Source: Terfezia claveryi (Eukaryota; Ascomycota; Pezizomycetes; Pezizales; Pezizaceae). Taken from it: a DNA stretch of 63,169 nucleotides. The translations under genes were made by a program, and so were the position numbers. The first letter of the stretch is position 1. Every line of letters begins with the position of its first letter. Below are positions 34,695-45,459 of this stretch, piece by piece. The notes beneath the pieces are model-generated. The model had not been told where the DNA came from and ran no database searches. It saw nothing but the letters and a program-made list of their open reading frames with translations. The stretch spans positions 1-63,169 of the forward strand of contig WHUX01000270.1 of the NCBI GenBank assembly GCA_015179025.1. Reading direction: 5' to 3'.

Positions 34695-35714
34695 TTATTG
34701 CCAGCTCCTTCTACAGTTCACTATCTTGAAAAGTTCTCGAAGTGTCCTATTCTTGGTTATGTGAGCACTACAGCTGTATCGAATTTCCAGATGGTTTTTC
34801 GGGATGGTTACTGAGCTGAGAGCCTCGTCTTGAGCTACCAGAGCTCCAACATAAGGCTGTTCCTTCTTGTCTTCCTTCTTTTTATCCTTCTTCTTATCCT
34901 CATTTGACTTTTCAACTTCTGCATTTTCCATGTGTGACTGTATATTTACGAGTTGATGCTTCTTGCAATAGTGCATTCCAATCGAGTCCTTGTTCTGTTG
35001 TTGTGATTGCTGCTGTTGAGGCTTGCCTTTCTTCTTGAAGGAGCAGAGAGAGCAGTATCCCGTTTTTCGATTTCGGAACCAACAGAGAGATCGTATTTTG
35101 ATCGGCATATGTAAGGTCGACTTAGTTGAAGATTGTCACTATATTAGAGTATGTTCAAGAAGAAGGAGAGAGATGTCCCTTTTGGCTTCGTCCTTATCAA
35201 GGAAAGTGAGAGGGATTTGCATATCATTGAAGAGCCAGTGAGAGAGTAAGTCAGACACTCAGTCTCATATTGCTCAATGAATCGGGAAGGAGGTAGTAGG
35301 AGTGTAGTTGAGGCTAAGTGAAAGTATGCGCAGTTGATGTACGAAAGAGAATGGAGTATCAGTAATACTGGTCTTTAGATGAGTCCAGATTTCTGTGTGA
35401 ATCAAACTTAGAGACGACCTTCAGTATAGGTTTGCTGATAACCTGTATTACATAGGATAGCTTGATTTTCCATTGCTGCGAAGAGTTCTTTCTCTTCTTG
35501 TGTCGATCTGTGCAGGTTTAAGTCTTCAATAAAGTTCCTTATAACCCATGCCTCTCATAATATCTTGACAGTATCAGCCCAGTCTTCATAGTTGTCTTTC
35601 GGTAAGTGACTCAATATTATGAGTTTGACTGGAATAGGCTTAAGTCTTTCGTGTTGGAAGATAGAGGGTAAGCCTTTCCTTTACTGCAGAACCAGATCCT
35701 AAACCAGATGCCAT
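34695..35714 (-). pseudogene. Copia F gag with basic tail
   Basis: Start at ATG 35714-35712 (MASGLGSG...). The 3' part reads SFKKKGKPQQQQSQQQNKDS, then a degraded zinc knuckle MHYCKKHQLVNIQSHMENAEV (C element: CTYCKKHQLGRYTGHIWQKC; two Cys lost here) and the lysine-rich tract SNEDKKKDKKKEDKKEQ. It ends in the protease region (YSCSAHITKN, C: FDTACSAHMTNN, with the active Asp-Thr changed). Confidence 0.8.
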
Positions 35715-35791
35715 TATATAGATATATATAGGAGGGAAGGTGAATGCAAAAAAGTTATCGAGTTATTATGAGATAGTCTGGGCTCATAACC

Positions 35792-36425
35792 TATTGAAAG
35801 GTTACTATGAGTGGAGGTATCGCAGTAGTATTTACGGAGGTAGTAGCAGTAGATAGTAGTGCTATAAATAGAGAGTACGAGCAGCAGAGGTGTGAGAGAG
35901 CAGATGGTAGAACTATGTCAAAAGTAGATAGTCTATTGAGTCTAATCGAGAAGTGTATATAACTAGATACAGGTGAGGAAACTCGTATATAATAGTATGA
36001 GTTGAGGGTAAAGATCTAGTGAGAAAGTCTAAGTTATATAACCTAAGAATAGTATATAGTGCATATGTAAATGAAGAAATATATAGAGGTGTGCAACTGA
36101 GATATAATATGAGTCAACAAATATAACAGAAAGTTATAGAAGAGTGATTGTTGAGTTATGACAACTAAGACAAGTAGGTAGAAACCTTAAATAGTAAAGT
36201 AGCATCATTCAACGATAATAGATACTAAGTTAGGAAAGTAAGCAAAGATAATGAGAACATGTGAATGACATATAAACACATATGAAAGAAATAATACAGA
36301 GATCCTTAATCGGGTAGCAAGTATCCATATTGGGTATCAGCATGATGTAGAAGTAATCATAAGAGAGAACGATGTATTGTATGGAAATACTTAACTATAT
36401 CAAAAGGAAATAATTATTTTCAATA
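35792..36425 (-). repeat. 5' LTR of copia F (634 bp)
   Basis: Plus-strand TATTGAAAGGTTAC to TTTTCAATA. On the minus strand it is followed by GGTTATGAGCCCAG, the likely primer-binding site. Confidence 0.93.
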
Positions 36426-36429
36426 CTTT

Positions 36430-37763
36430 CTAGGCAATATATGTAAATTGACTAATAAAAGAAGGTGAAATAGTACATACAGAATTGTCATATCTATAAG
36501 TGTACCAAACTGACCCACCATACTCCTTATACTACCCTGAAGCCCCTAGAAATTCCAGAACAACTCTGGCAACACCTAACTATAAACTTTGTTACCGGAT
36601 TGCCAGAGGACTTTGGATTTAATGCTATCTTGATGGTAGTAGATCGGTTAATGAAAATTAGGCATGTAATTCCCTATTGAGATACTTGTTCGGCCTATAA
36701 ATTGGCATTCTTTTATCTGAATATTGTTTTCCATTACTATAGCCTCTTAGTATTAATTATCTCAGACCAAGGCCCTCAGTTTATTACTGATTTCTAGAAA
36801 ATATTTTGTAAGATGTTAGGTATTGAAGTACACCTATCTAAGTATACTACTCTCAAACTGATAGTTAGTCAGAATGTATGAATGCCATCATGGAGTAATA
36901 TTTGAGGGTATATATTAATTACCAGTAGAATAACTAGGTTTTATTACTAGCTATCTACAAATTCTCTGCTAACAACCACTTCTCTGAGACTCTGAAGACC
37001 TCTCCATTCCTGGCCAATTATGACTGGCACCCTTAGTTTGTAGACTTCCTAGCATCTCTGCACAGGGTCAAAGGGAATGCTACAGCTAAGGTTAGAGAGA
37101 ATGGCCCACTCAAGGAGTTTGCTACTAAGATTGCTAAGCTTTACTCTATCTTGAAGGCTGAGTTGGATATGTACAAGCTAAATAAGCTGAGTATGTCAAT
37201 AGGTCGAGACTACTAGTACTAAGGCCCGAGGCCGGAGACAAAGTATAGCTCTCTAGTCACCACTTCTAAACTAAATGGCTATCCCGTAAGCTTAACTACA
37301 GTTTCTGAGCCCATTCAAGGTGTTGGTAGCTGTAGGTACCTATGCTTACTAATTGAGGTTCTCCAAGAATATTAAACACCACCTAGTCATTCATATCTTA
37401 GAGATTGAACCAGGTGCCAATGATTCTCTCCCCTGGCAAAAGCACCCCCTACCTCCTCCTATAGTGATTGCAAGTGAAGAGAAGTAGGAGGTTGAGGAGG
37501 TATTGGATTCTAGAAAGTGCTATAGGTAAGTTCAGTATAAGGTCAAATAGTTAAGGAATAAAGAGACTACCGAGTAACTCATAGAAGACTTGGAGAATAT
37601 ATAGGACTTAGTCACCCTGTTCCACTAATGATACTTTAGGAAGCCTTACCTAGCTAAATAATATTATGCCTTTATATCTTTATTATTGTTCTATGTATTA
37701 ATTTTTCTAGTTATTATATCCAAGTATCCTATCACTATAGCTTTACCCTAAAGAGGGGGATAG
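36430..37763 (+). pseudogene. Element D integrase core and C-terminus (second half)
   Basis: Resumes D after copia F. NFVTGLPEDFGFNAILMVVDRLMK at ~36590 is the core with the first Asp changed (INFVTG versus MDFVTG in B, G-to-A). ISDQGPQFITDF at ~36760-36795 carries the second Asp. Further: NNHFSETLKTSPFLANYDWHP (~36970), GDKV-type and PYPVSLT C-terminal blocks to ~37600, then a polypurine run before the LTR. Confidence 0.85.
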
Positions 37764-39684
37764 TATCACAATAGTATATTTAGTTGTTTTTATTATTATT
37801 TGTGAGCATAGATGATGGGCTATTGCTATTATTGCCTTTGGCATCACCTACGATTACAGGTAATGGGTTATTATTATTGCTGTCTTTGTCATCACCTGTA
37901 ATTGTAGGTAATTGGTTATTGTTATTGCTGTCTTTGTCATTACTTGTAATTGCAGGTAATGGGTTATCATTACCTTGCTTGGCTTCCGAGATAGGGATCT
38001 TAAGAAGCTTATTCCTTCCATTACCCTGGCCCGGAATTATGTATATATAGCTCCTGTCCCTCGTACTGTCATTAGATCCTTATCCAACATCTTGTATCCT
38101 ACATACTGTCATTAGATCCTTATCCAACATCTTGTATCCTAATACAGACCTTGCCTCCTCCTCATGCTAGTGCATCTCCCCTGTGCACCCCCTTGCCTTG
38201 TCTTGTCTCAGTGACCCCGCTGTCCACCTTACAAACCCCTAGCCTCTGCCTTCTGAATATGGAAGCGCTTTAAGCTGATCACGCTAAAAGTCTTACCATC
38301 CTATAGAGGAAAGGAAGCAGCTTGGGTGTCTTGCTGCTTTGGGATGCAGAAAGGGGTGTCATAATAAGTTAGCTCCTATGCATAGGCTATCTGTACAATT
38401 CCACCCTTTCCAAAACATCCAACGTTTGCTCCAACCATAATTTACGCCCACCCGATCCATTACTTCTACAATATATACTTTTGCTGTAATTGCTTCATAG
38501 TCCTCACAGCCGAAATACACTAGAATTCACTCAAGCTCAACCTAAACCGTGCCGATACCTCCTATCACACTCTTCTAATATCATTACAGTATTAGAAAAA
38601 TAGGGGCTTGGACGCTTGCTTTGTTTGTTTATTATGTGGGAGCGTCGGAATTAAGAAGGTAATCCTACTAGTAAAAGAAAATGCGAGTGCCTTTGTTCAC
38701 TGTAAAATGTTATCATTATTGTTACTTTCTCTTAATTTCTCTTACAAAGGAACAGCAGTTTTTATGGAATCCATTTTTATGCAAAGAATAAGGATACAGT
38801 CTTTGGGAAATCTTCTGGTACGCTCTCTTAAGCAATGAAGATTTAGCAATATATTACTCTTTTCACACTTTCGCAAAAAATAAGTCCCTGAACAGGAAAT
38901 ACTCGTAGCAGCTCTATTCGCTGAGCCTATACGAGTTTATTATATCAATCAGTTATCTTAAGAAGCCAGGCAAAGCAGAGTCTTGCTTATTTCACCCGTA
39001 TCTTCAAGCTCTACCAACCTCAAGCCTCAAAGACCTCCGGTAATTCAGTCACATGTTGCTATTATCAGAAATTTATGACCACTTTATAATGGGTTTTCAT
39101 AGTATGGTTGGGGTTTTCATCAGTTTAGGATATGAGCTATTGTTTTTATTTATAGGCGATAGCGGCTGGCTTTGCAGTGCCAAATTTATGGCACTGAATT
39201 GATTCCCTTCTACAATCCACATAGCCCTTCTCATGATCAGTCAAGCTCGAGTGTTTTTCTACTTATGAGTATGGGAACATAGAAACCAAGTATAAGGTTG
39301 AATGGTATAGTGTAGTATTGGTGTAGAGAATATCAGAACATATTCTTTTGGAATGGCATTCGCATTGATGTAGGATGTAGTATTCGCGCTGATATTATGT
39401 TTGGCTTGTCATGACGAGCCCTATTGCTACCTCTCAAAACAGCTAGATATTCAAGCTTCTGCTTTTCCTTTATAGGATAGTAAAATTATTAGCGTGATCA
39501 GCTTGAAGCGTTTCCCTGAATATCCTACCCTCCTTGATATCGTCCGTGACACCCGTGACAGGTGTCCGTGACAAGCCTACTTTCCCTAGTCACATACGTA
39601 GCGCTCCTACGTATGTCTTACCTCTTTCCCGCCCTTGCCCCGGCGTACCCTTTGGTCGCCATGTCCCCTGAAGCCCTCGTTACA
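37764..39684 (+). repeat. 3' LTR of element D, interrupted by a hAT-like element
   Basis: Starts TATCACAATAG and ends CCCTCGTTACA; without the 1263-bp insertion and duplication it is about 658 bp. It has the 48-bp array (37852, 37900, 37948) and a private 40-bp tandem duplication (38064-38141). Confidence 0.92.
38261..39515. mobile_element. hAT-like non-autonomous element with ~50-bp terminal inverted repeats
   Basis: Left end GGAAGCGCTTTAAGCTGATC, right end the inverse of GGAAACGCTTCAAGCTGATC; the inverted match runs about 50 bp with few differences. The flanking 8-bp direct repeat CTGAATAT (38253-38260, 39516-39523) is the target duplication. The empty site exists in the 5' LTR at about 26729-26745 (CTTCTAAATATCCTACCC). 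An 8-bp duplication fits hAT, but P and Merlin also make 8-9 bp, so the class is tentative. The only open frame (38608-38838, 76 codons) resembles nothing I know. At 1255 bp without transposase, it depends on an autonomous partner. Confidence 0.88.
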
Positions 39685-39689
39685 AATAC

Positions 39690-40344
39690 TTACAAACTTT
39701 ATTGTTTTTTACTATTATTTTTGCCTAAACATGCAACTGTCTTAAAAGAAATTATTGGAGATGCCTAGAAAATTTGCGGTGGAGGAACCCCCTAGCATGC
39801 ACATAGCGGATTCGAAAACAATCTTCTTCTTCCCCTGCATTCCACAGATTAAACAACTATATTCAAATAATACGAGACAGCTTATTCTAGTGCAAAGGAA
39901 AATTGTGAAAGTTGTGCCCACACACTGTAATATAGTCTAAGGAAAGACAATAGTATAAAAACCAGTTTGAAGTAAAGAAAATATTCCTCTACGAAAATCC
40001 CAATTTGTCTCCCTCCATGTATCTATTTCATTGCTTTTTCTTACCGCCAAACCAGCTACAACTAACTACATGGGCGTGTACATACATTTCCTTGGGTAAT
40101 GCTACTCTCCTGAGGACGGATTACACCCAGAATCGGGGTTCAAGCCATTCGCTACTTGAGGGTTGGATAGAAAGGGCAACCAGAGACGAAAAACCTATCC
40201 TCCCATGCCAAGATCCATAACCCCCTTCCAACCAATATAAACAACCACGTAACGAGATGCTGTAAAGGCAGCAAATATAAAGAAACACCGTAAAATAAGA
40301 GACATGAAGGGCAAGAGGATAATTCACGCTAACTAACGTACAAT
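39690..40344. other. Unique DNA downstream of the kinase gene
   Basis: No repeat of the window is found here. Base composition is balanced compared with the D element on the left. It must hold the 3' UTR of the kinase; no clear poly-A signal could be fixed. Open frames here are short and unrecognised. Confidence 0.5.
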
Positions 40345-42554
40345 TCATTGCTTCGATTTCATCTCAACCGCATCGTACTCATCCATTGTCAAATGCTGCT
40401 GGTGATCATGATCTCCATCGTGATGTAGCGTAACTTTGCGACAGCAGACCAATTAGCTGATCGGGGCAATACTGTCAGTTTACAATAATAACATACCAGA
40501 ATTAAAGTCCTCAAACGGATCCACCGCCCTTTCCCCTGGCGTTTCCATCTCGCTACCCATTGGCACCCCTCTAACTTTTGCAGCTCCGATATCAACGCTT
40601 TCGCTTTCCTTCATATTCTTAAAATTAATAGGGTCTATGCTTTTCCCTTGGCTTGGGATCATTGGTGGCCGCATATGGCGAAGAAGAGCCCATTGCGTTG
40701 TCTTGAAGAAAGGGTGGGATTTGACGTCAGATGCACCGGCCCTTGAACCCAACCGCTTGTTCTCATCTTTTACAAGAAGTTTTCGTATTAAAGATTTACA
40801 CAAGCTTTCGTTGCTATTAGCCTCACGACTAGCTCTGGATAGAACCTTTTGAGATGACAATACTCACTTCGATATCTGGGGTGCGCCAGCGTGCTCAGGG
40901 AATCCAACATCATCCCTGAGGATATTGGCAAAGGTGCTATTCCTATTCTTGCCCTTGAAAGGCGTAGTGCCATAGAGCATCTCATATATCAGGATGCCCA
41001 ATGTCCACCAATCTACGGCACTCGTGTGCCCACACCCTTTGATGACTTCCGGTGCAATATACTCCTCTGTTCCAACGAATGAATTCGTACGGAAATTTGC
41101 GATACATGATTTTGTATCGATGGTTGGAAGGGAATGCTGTGAAGCGCCTCCTCTAGAAACGATCATGGTTGGTGCTCCACCAGGATCTGATTGTTTGGAC
41201 AAATCAAAGTCTGACAACATGATATGTCCAGACTGGTGGAGGAGGATATCTGTCGTGTATTAGCTATGGGAACAAAAGTAAAAAGAAGATCGAAAGGCTT
41301 ACTTTCTGGCTTGAGATCTCTATATATGAAACCCATCAAATGAAGATATTCCAACGCTGCAGTGACTTCACCAGCGTAAAATCGAGCATCGTCTTCAGGT
41401 ATACACTTTCCGGGCCGAGTTTGTAGAGCTGGTGCATAATCAGTTCAGATTCCACGCACGGTGGGGATGGGTATATGGAGCCGAGCAAAGGGCAAGGATA
41501 AAATTATGTCGAGTGCGTACCTCTGAAGAATTCGCCACCACTACAATACTCCATGCAGAGGTACAAATGATCCTCCGACTGGAATGAGTGATAAAGTGTG
41601 ACAATGAAGGGATGGTTGCTAGTTGCAAGAATTTCTTGTTCTGCTAACGCTCTCTTGATCTTATTCCGCTTGATCATCTCCTTCTTGCTCAAGACTGCAC
41701 GATTCATTAGCTGAGGATTCTAGGTGATGAAGCAAGTAGTTTACCTTTCATAGCGTACAACCTGTTCGATTTCTTCTCTCTGACCAAATATACCTTACCA
41801 ACATCGCCTTTCCCCAATAATTTGATCTTATCAAAGCTCTGTGGCCCAACTTCAACATTTCTGACCTTAATAGAATTTGAACTATATGTCCGCTTGAAGC
41901 CTTGCTTCAAGTTCTCGGTCCTCGGGTCCTTCACTGTGGGTACAAGAAGACGAGGCTGCCCAGTCGGGAGTGAATAAGATCCACTTACTGGAGTGGACCT
42001 CGCTGGTGAATTTTGTTGATTGTTTAATGGATCTGCCGTGCCAGGTCGGTCCTTCGAATTCGACGTAAATAAGCCTTGAGCATTCGGCGCGGAAGCGACC
42101 CTCCTCAACTTCCTTTGCAATTCCTCCTTCCCGGCAGTGTCATCCCCATTCGGGGCTAATATCGTGGGGACAAGCTTCGGAGTATCGGGGGGGAGGGTGG
42201 CCGACTGGCGTCGTTATGATGTCTCAAAGCAGGCTGGCCTTGGTGGGCGAAATAAGGATTGGCATTCGCCGTAGGGCTCCCGTCGTGATCTAACTGACTT
42301 GCCGAGGATGTCGACCTGCCACGGAGGAATCGCGATTGTCGAAAGGGGTGTAGTCCACCTCCCCCACTACCAACTCCGTTGCTACTGCTTCCACCGGTAC
42401 CTTGTCCACACTCATTAGAATTACTGTTTATCCTAAAAAAATTTTTGATCCGTTGCGGAAAATGCGACGATCTCCCATTGTTAGGTGGTGAACTTGGTGC
42501 CTTCCGATCACTTTGTATCGCCGAGCCTGCTGATGAGCCGAATAGCTGTGTCAT
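40345..42554 (-). CDS. nrc-2: NRC-2/Fpk1-type AGC serine/threonine protein kinase, six exons
   Basis: Exons on the minus strand: 42554-41745, 41694-41521, 41428-41303, 41249-40868, 40804-40497, 40433-40345. Introns are 50, 92, 53, 63 and 63 bp, all GT-AG. The start is the first ATG after an in-frame TGA. Predicted length is about 629 residues, if one base is missing from the C/G run at 42187-42193 (see findings). The N-terminal ~235 residues are Ser/Gly/Pro-rich with a basic patch (QRIKNFFR) and [12 protein letters not shown]. The kinase domain follows: GKGDVGKV loop, AMK (Lys270), YRDLKPEN (Asp366), DFD (384-386) instead of DFG, an insert of ~40 residues, then [14 protein letters not shown] (438). 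A C-terminal FEDF (595-598) is the AGC hydrophobic motif. Family role: fungal Fpk1/Kin82/NRC-2 kinases phosphorylate P4-ATPase lipid flippases and affect polarity and conidiation; known from relatives, not shown here. Confidence 0.95.
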
Positions 42555-43431
42555 AAGGGCCGTGCGAGATTCTTCGAACAGGTCACTCCGATGATGATAA
42601 CAGCGTCAGGTGTTCACCCAAACGTAGGGGATGCTGAATGAATGTCAGTAATTCTGCGTGTTGCAGGTTTAAAAAAGGTGGCCACTCGTTTGCTTTCTAG
42701 GTGCAGAGTCAATTAAGATGATAGTTCCGAGTGTAAGCAAACAACTATTGCACGATGACAATATTGGAGGGTTCGAGGATCAAGTCCATAGAGGTTTCCA
42801 CAGAATGTTCGAAAAACTTATATTATCCGGTGGTGAATTTTGTGTTTTATTCCAATTTTTGTTACACTCTGGCAAGAGAATATTGGACGATCGAATTATG
42901 GGTATAAGGCAAAGGCGGAGTGGGTGCCTCAGGCGTGTTGTTGGACCAAGGTACGGTCGTACAAATGAAGTTGAAGTTGATAGATTGATAGAGGTTTACT
43001 TTTGCATATAGAAACAACCGCGGAGGGGGCGGAATGACTGGGGTGTGAACCTTGGGTTGAATTCAGCGTAGTAGCGGGAGGAAGTGGAGACACATAAGAC
43101 ACAACCGAAGTCGGCGCTATTCGACACACACGATCGTTATATGGCTGACTGACCAGGGCAAAGTGCACCTTCGAATCAGAGGTTTATTCTCGTATCCAGC
43201 AGTCGTGGTCACGTGCTTGGGCAAACCCCCGATGGTACTACTGCACATTTACGCTTCCATGGATATGTAAGATACTCTACGTGCAAAGAAGACAGGAGAT
43301 TCAATCAAGTTTATACAGAATTAATTAATATGAATCTTGTTATTGGAGGACCAGAGGAATGAAAATGCATTAGTTCTAAGTGTTATTTTGCCTCCTTGGT
43401 ATGTATTGAAACTATGAAAATAGTAAGGTTA
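42555..43431 (-). promoter_or_regulatory. Upstream region of the kinase gene
   Basis: Unique 877 bp between the kinase start and the LTR of element G. It must hold promoter and 5' UTR. Short open frames on both strands (for example 42929-43168 minus) are unrecognised. No clear TATA box was identified. The G insertion sets the upstream limit of intact regulatory DNA. Confidence 0.45.
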
Positions 43432-43686
43432 TGTTAGGGGCGAGGTGATATCTGTCTGAATATCGATATATAGGGATAAATCACTTGCTCGGACCTAACT
43501 GGGTGCACAATGTGCGAGGAATAGTAGCTTCATTCAAAGTAACCCAGCGATACAAAACTTCGCTCGAGTCTTAGAGAGCAATAACTAGATACAAGAAGTG
43601 GGCATATATATAGGAAAGCGGGGTTGACTTCAGGCCACCCACCGTCGAGTAGTACCTGCCTGGTCTGCATAATCTCATCCGTAACA
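43432..43686 (-). repeat. LTR of element G (3' LTR, minus strand; 255 bp)
   Basis: TGTTAGGGGC to ATCCGTAACA. Shares GTGGGCATATATATAGGAA with the solo LTR at 21130. The adjacent plus-strand AATACTCCCCCTCTGCT is a polypurine tract on the minus strand, so this is the 3' LTR of a minus-strand element. Confidence 0.85.
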
Positions 43687-44400
43687 ATACTCCCCCTCTG
43701 CTAGAGGGCGTCCCAACCGACCATTGTGCGGATGTGATGTTGGCCAGCAATTAGAGCACCACGTCCCCACCCAGGATGACCAGTCCTGAGTCCCCTAACC
43801 ACTCAGAACAGCGCTCGAGTATCAAGGTTAAACATGTGGAATCGAGCCTCAATGTTTGCGCCAACGGCTTGTAAGGTAGCTCAGAAGGGCGGGGTATTCT
43901 CTCAAACATAGTGGCATCATGCCAGAGCTTAAACATCAGACCGGGTGGCTTCACTTCTCTGACGACTTGCCATCGATCCGCTTCCCATGATATGTGTAAC
44001 AACTGATCCGGGGGTATCTTGGAAATGATGTGCATCATATATATGGATCAGAGATCCGGGATATTTGAAAGGATCCGCAGATCTGGGGTAATATTGATGG
44101 GGGTGGGTATTCCACATGCCATTGCCGTTAAAGATCTCTGCGCGGCAAAACCCTATGGGAATAAGCCAGCGTCACAGGAAAAGGTTCAACGCATGCCTTC
44201 CCAACTATCCAACCCGACTTGCCAGTGCAAAGGAGGGGGCTTGTTCATTTGCACACTCGGGGTGCTCGTTCGAGTCTTTAGTGCTCACAGTGCTCGTTTG
44301 GGCCTTCGCCCAAGGTGGGGATCTTTGAGCATTCGAGCTTGTGCGAAGCCTTATAGGCTCGTTCGGGGCCTTATAAGCCTGGCGAGGTAGTGTTTGAGCA
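43687..44400 (-). mobile_element. 3' internal end of LTR element G, truncated
   Basis: Just inside the LTR: a polypurine tract, then a minus-strand open frame 43751-44038 (95 codons: ...LILERCSEWLGDSGLVILGGDVVL). It resembles the end of a retroelement polyprotein, but I cannot place it in a domain. The block 44230-44395 is GC-richer with repeated GCTCGTT(C/T)G words. No second LTR is found before element H, so G is truncated. Confidence 0.55.
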
Positions 44401-44794
44401 TGTCACCCGACGTCTAAGACGGAGATCTCAATATAGGATTAGTATGTAGGTTAAAACAAGCTTATAAGCAAATAGAAGGGGGAAATAATTATTTCCGACG
44501 TCGCTCATATTAGCACGACATCGTTTAGTCGTCCGACAGTAGGTAGAGAGGAAGGGGTGATTTGCACCTGTAGCATGGTGTGGATTACCCAGGTCGGGAT
44601 GGTCTTAAACCATACTTGGCGTCACCCGGTGAAAGAACAAGAAACCCATCTAGCTCAGCTTGGCGTCATCCGTAGTCGCTTTAGATAAATATAGCAAAGA
44701 ATAATGGGGGTTTGTGAACGTTTTGTTTACACGCGCATATATGTATTCATATAGCAATATGAAATCTCCCACCTTTGGTGAAGAATCTGATAAG
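44401..44794. other. Unassigned sequence
   Basis: No gene, LTR end or RNA gene is recognised. It lies between the truncated G element and an LTR-like fragment. Confidence 0.4.
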
Positions 44795-45130
44795 TGTCAC
44801 AACCGTCCCTTCTCGGCCTTTCTGAGAGTCGGACGGATTCCTGTCTGACTCTCGTTATTGTTGTTACTGCTCTTGCATCACCTGCGTCGCAGGTAATAGC
44901 CTTTCTGAGAGTCGGATAGATTCCTGTCTGACACTTGTTATAGTTGTTATTGCTATTGCTGTTTATTGCCTTCAATATGACCTATGTTACAGGTATTGTC
45001 TTTATTTGTGTTTTGAGAGTCATGCTAGTTTCTTATATAACTGTAGAAGATTTTCTATTTTGAAAAGCTTATTCTACTGATTAACAAGAAAAAATCACCA
45101 CTAGTATATAGCTTAAATACTATTTAAAAA
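44795..45130 (+). repeat. LTR-like fragment related to the B/D family, with an 83-bp duplication
   Basis: Starts TGTCACAACC like the B-family LTR (TGTTACAACG) and contains ATCACCTGCGTCGCAGGTAAT, the palindrome of the D arrays. GCCTTTCTGAGAGTCGGA occurs at 44816 and 44899, an 83-bp direct repeat. The GAAAAGCTTATTC near 45060 matches the D LTR (GGAAGCTTATTC). Confidence 0.55.
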
Positions 45131-45459
45131 TGTTACGACGGCTCTAAGGACAAGGCAACCAAGGGGTATGCTGGGGTGAGGACAGGAATGAGGTGAGAGA
45201 CACGTAGGAGCGCTACATGTATAACTAGGAAAACTAGGCTTGTCATAGACACCTGTTACAGATATCATAGATGATGTTATAGGGGGCAGGATATTCAGAA
45301 GGCAGAGTCTAGAGCAAGATACACGTAGGAGTAGTACGTATGTAATCAGAGGAAGGCTAGGACGAGGCAAGGGCTGGAGGCAAGAAGCAAGGATAAGAGA
45401 TATACAGAAGTGGTTGCCGCGTATATCAGAGGGAGGTAGCTGTACTGCAGAGTTGTTTG
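45131..45459 (-). repeat. 3' LTR of element H, distal part
   Basis: Starts TGTTACGACGGCTCTAAGG (TGTAAAGAGGGCTCTGGGG in B at 13141) and stops at GTTTG, where copia C begins. Continues at 59722. Confidence 0.85.

Larger units (their letters stand above)
30712..36425 (-). mobile_element. Complete Ty1/copia element F (minus strand) inside element D
   Basis: CTTTC duplications at 30707-30711 and 36426-36430. LTRs at 30712-31340 (3') and 35792-36425 (5'). Reading the minus strand: gag from ATG 35714, protease/integrase (~34700-33300), RT (~32850-31870; YIDD at ~32278-32320), RNase H (31355-31840), then a polypurine run (AGTGAGAAGGGG) before the 3' LTR. The gag-PR-IN-RT-RH order is that of copia. 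Same family as C (45460-59716). Frames are broken by stops and indels. Confidence 0.95.
26290..39684 (+). mobile_element. Complete gypsy element D (B family) containing copia F and a hAT-like element
   Basis: AATAC duplications lie at 26285-26289 and 39685-39689. LTRs are at 26290-26905 and 37764-39684. Internal order: gag (26950-28100), protease (~28290), RT (28900-29660), RNase H (29930-30300), integrase N-terminus (30520-30711), then copia F (30712-36425), then integrase core and C-terminus (36430-37600) and a purine run AAGAGGGGGATAG just before the 3' LTR. LTR starts read TATTACA and TATCACA, where TGT.ACA is expected: the RIP change at TpG. Full of stops. Confidence 0.95.

Noticed and set aside
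38608..38838. A 76-codon frame in the hAT-like element as a transposase piece.
   Set aside because: It has no catalytic or BED/dimerisation motif, and is too short; kept only as a remark.
40805..40867. Kinase intron 4 ending at the earlier TAG (40815).
   Set aside because: That AG is only a few bases past the GCTAAT branch-like site and would add residues absent from the family; the next AG at 40805 gives the expected [11 protein letters not shown] join.
42718..43011. A 97-codon plus-strand frame upstream of the kinase as a divergent gene.
   Set aside because: No recognisable domain, lies in the promoter/5' UTR of the kinase, and overlaps another open frame on the opposite strand.
44180..44400. 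A tRNA or 5S-like structure around GGTTCAACGC and the GCTCGTTCG words.
   Set aside because: No arm pairing or A/B box pair with proper spacing could be made.
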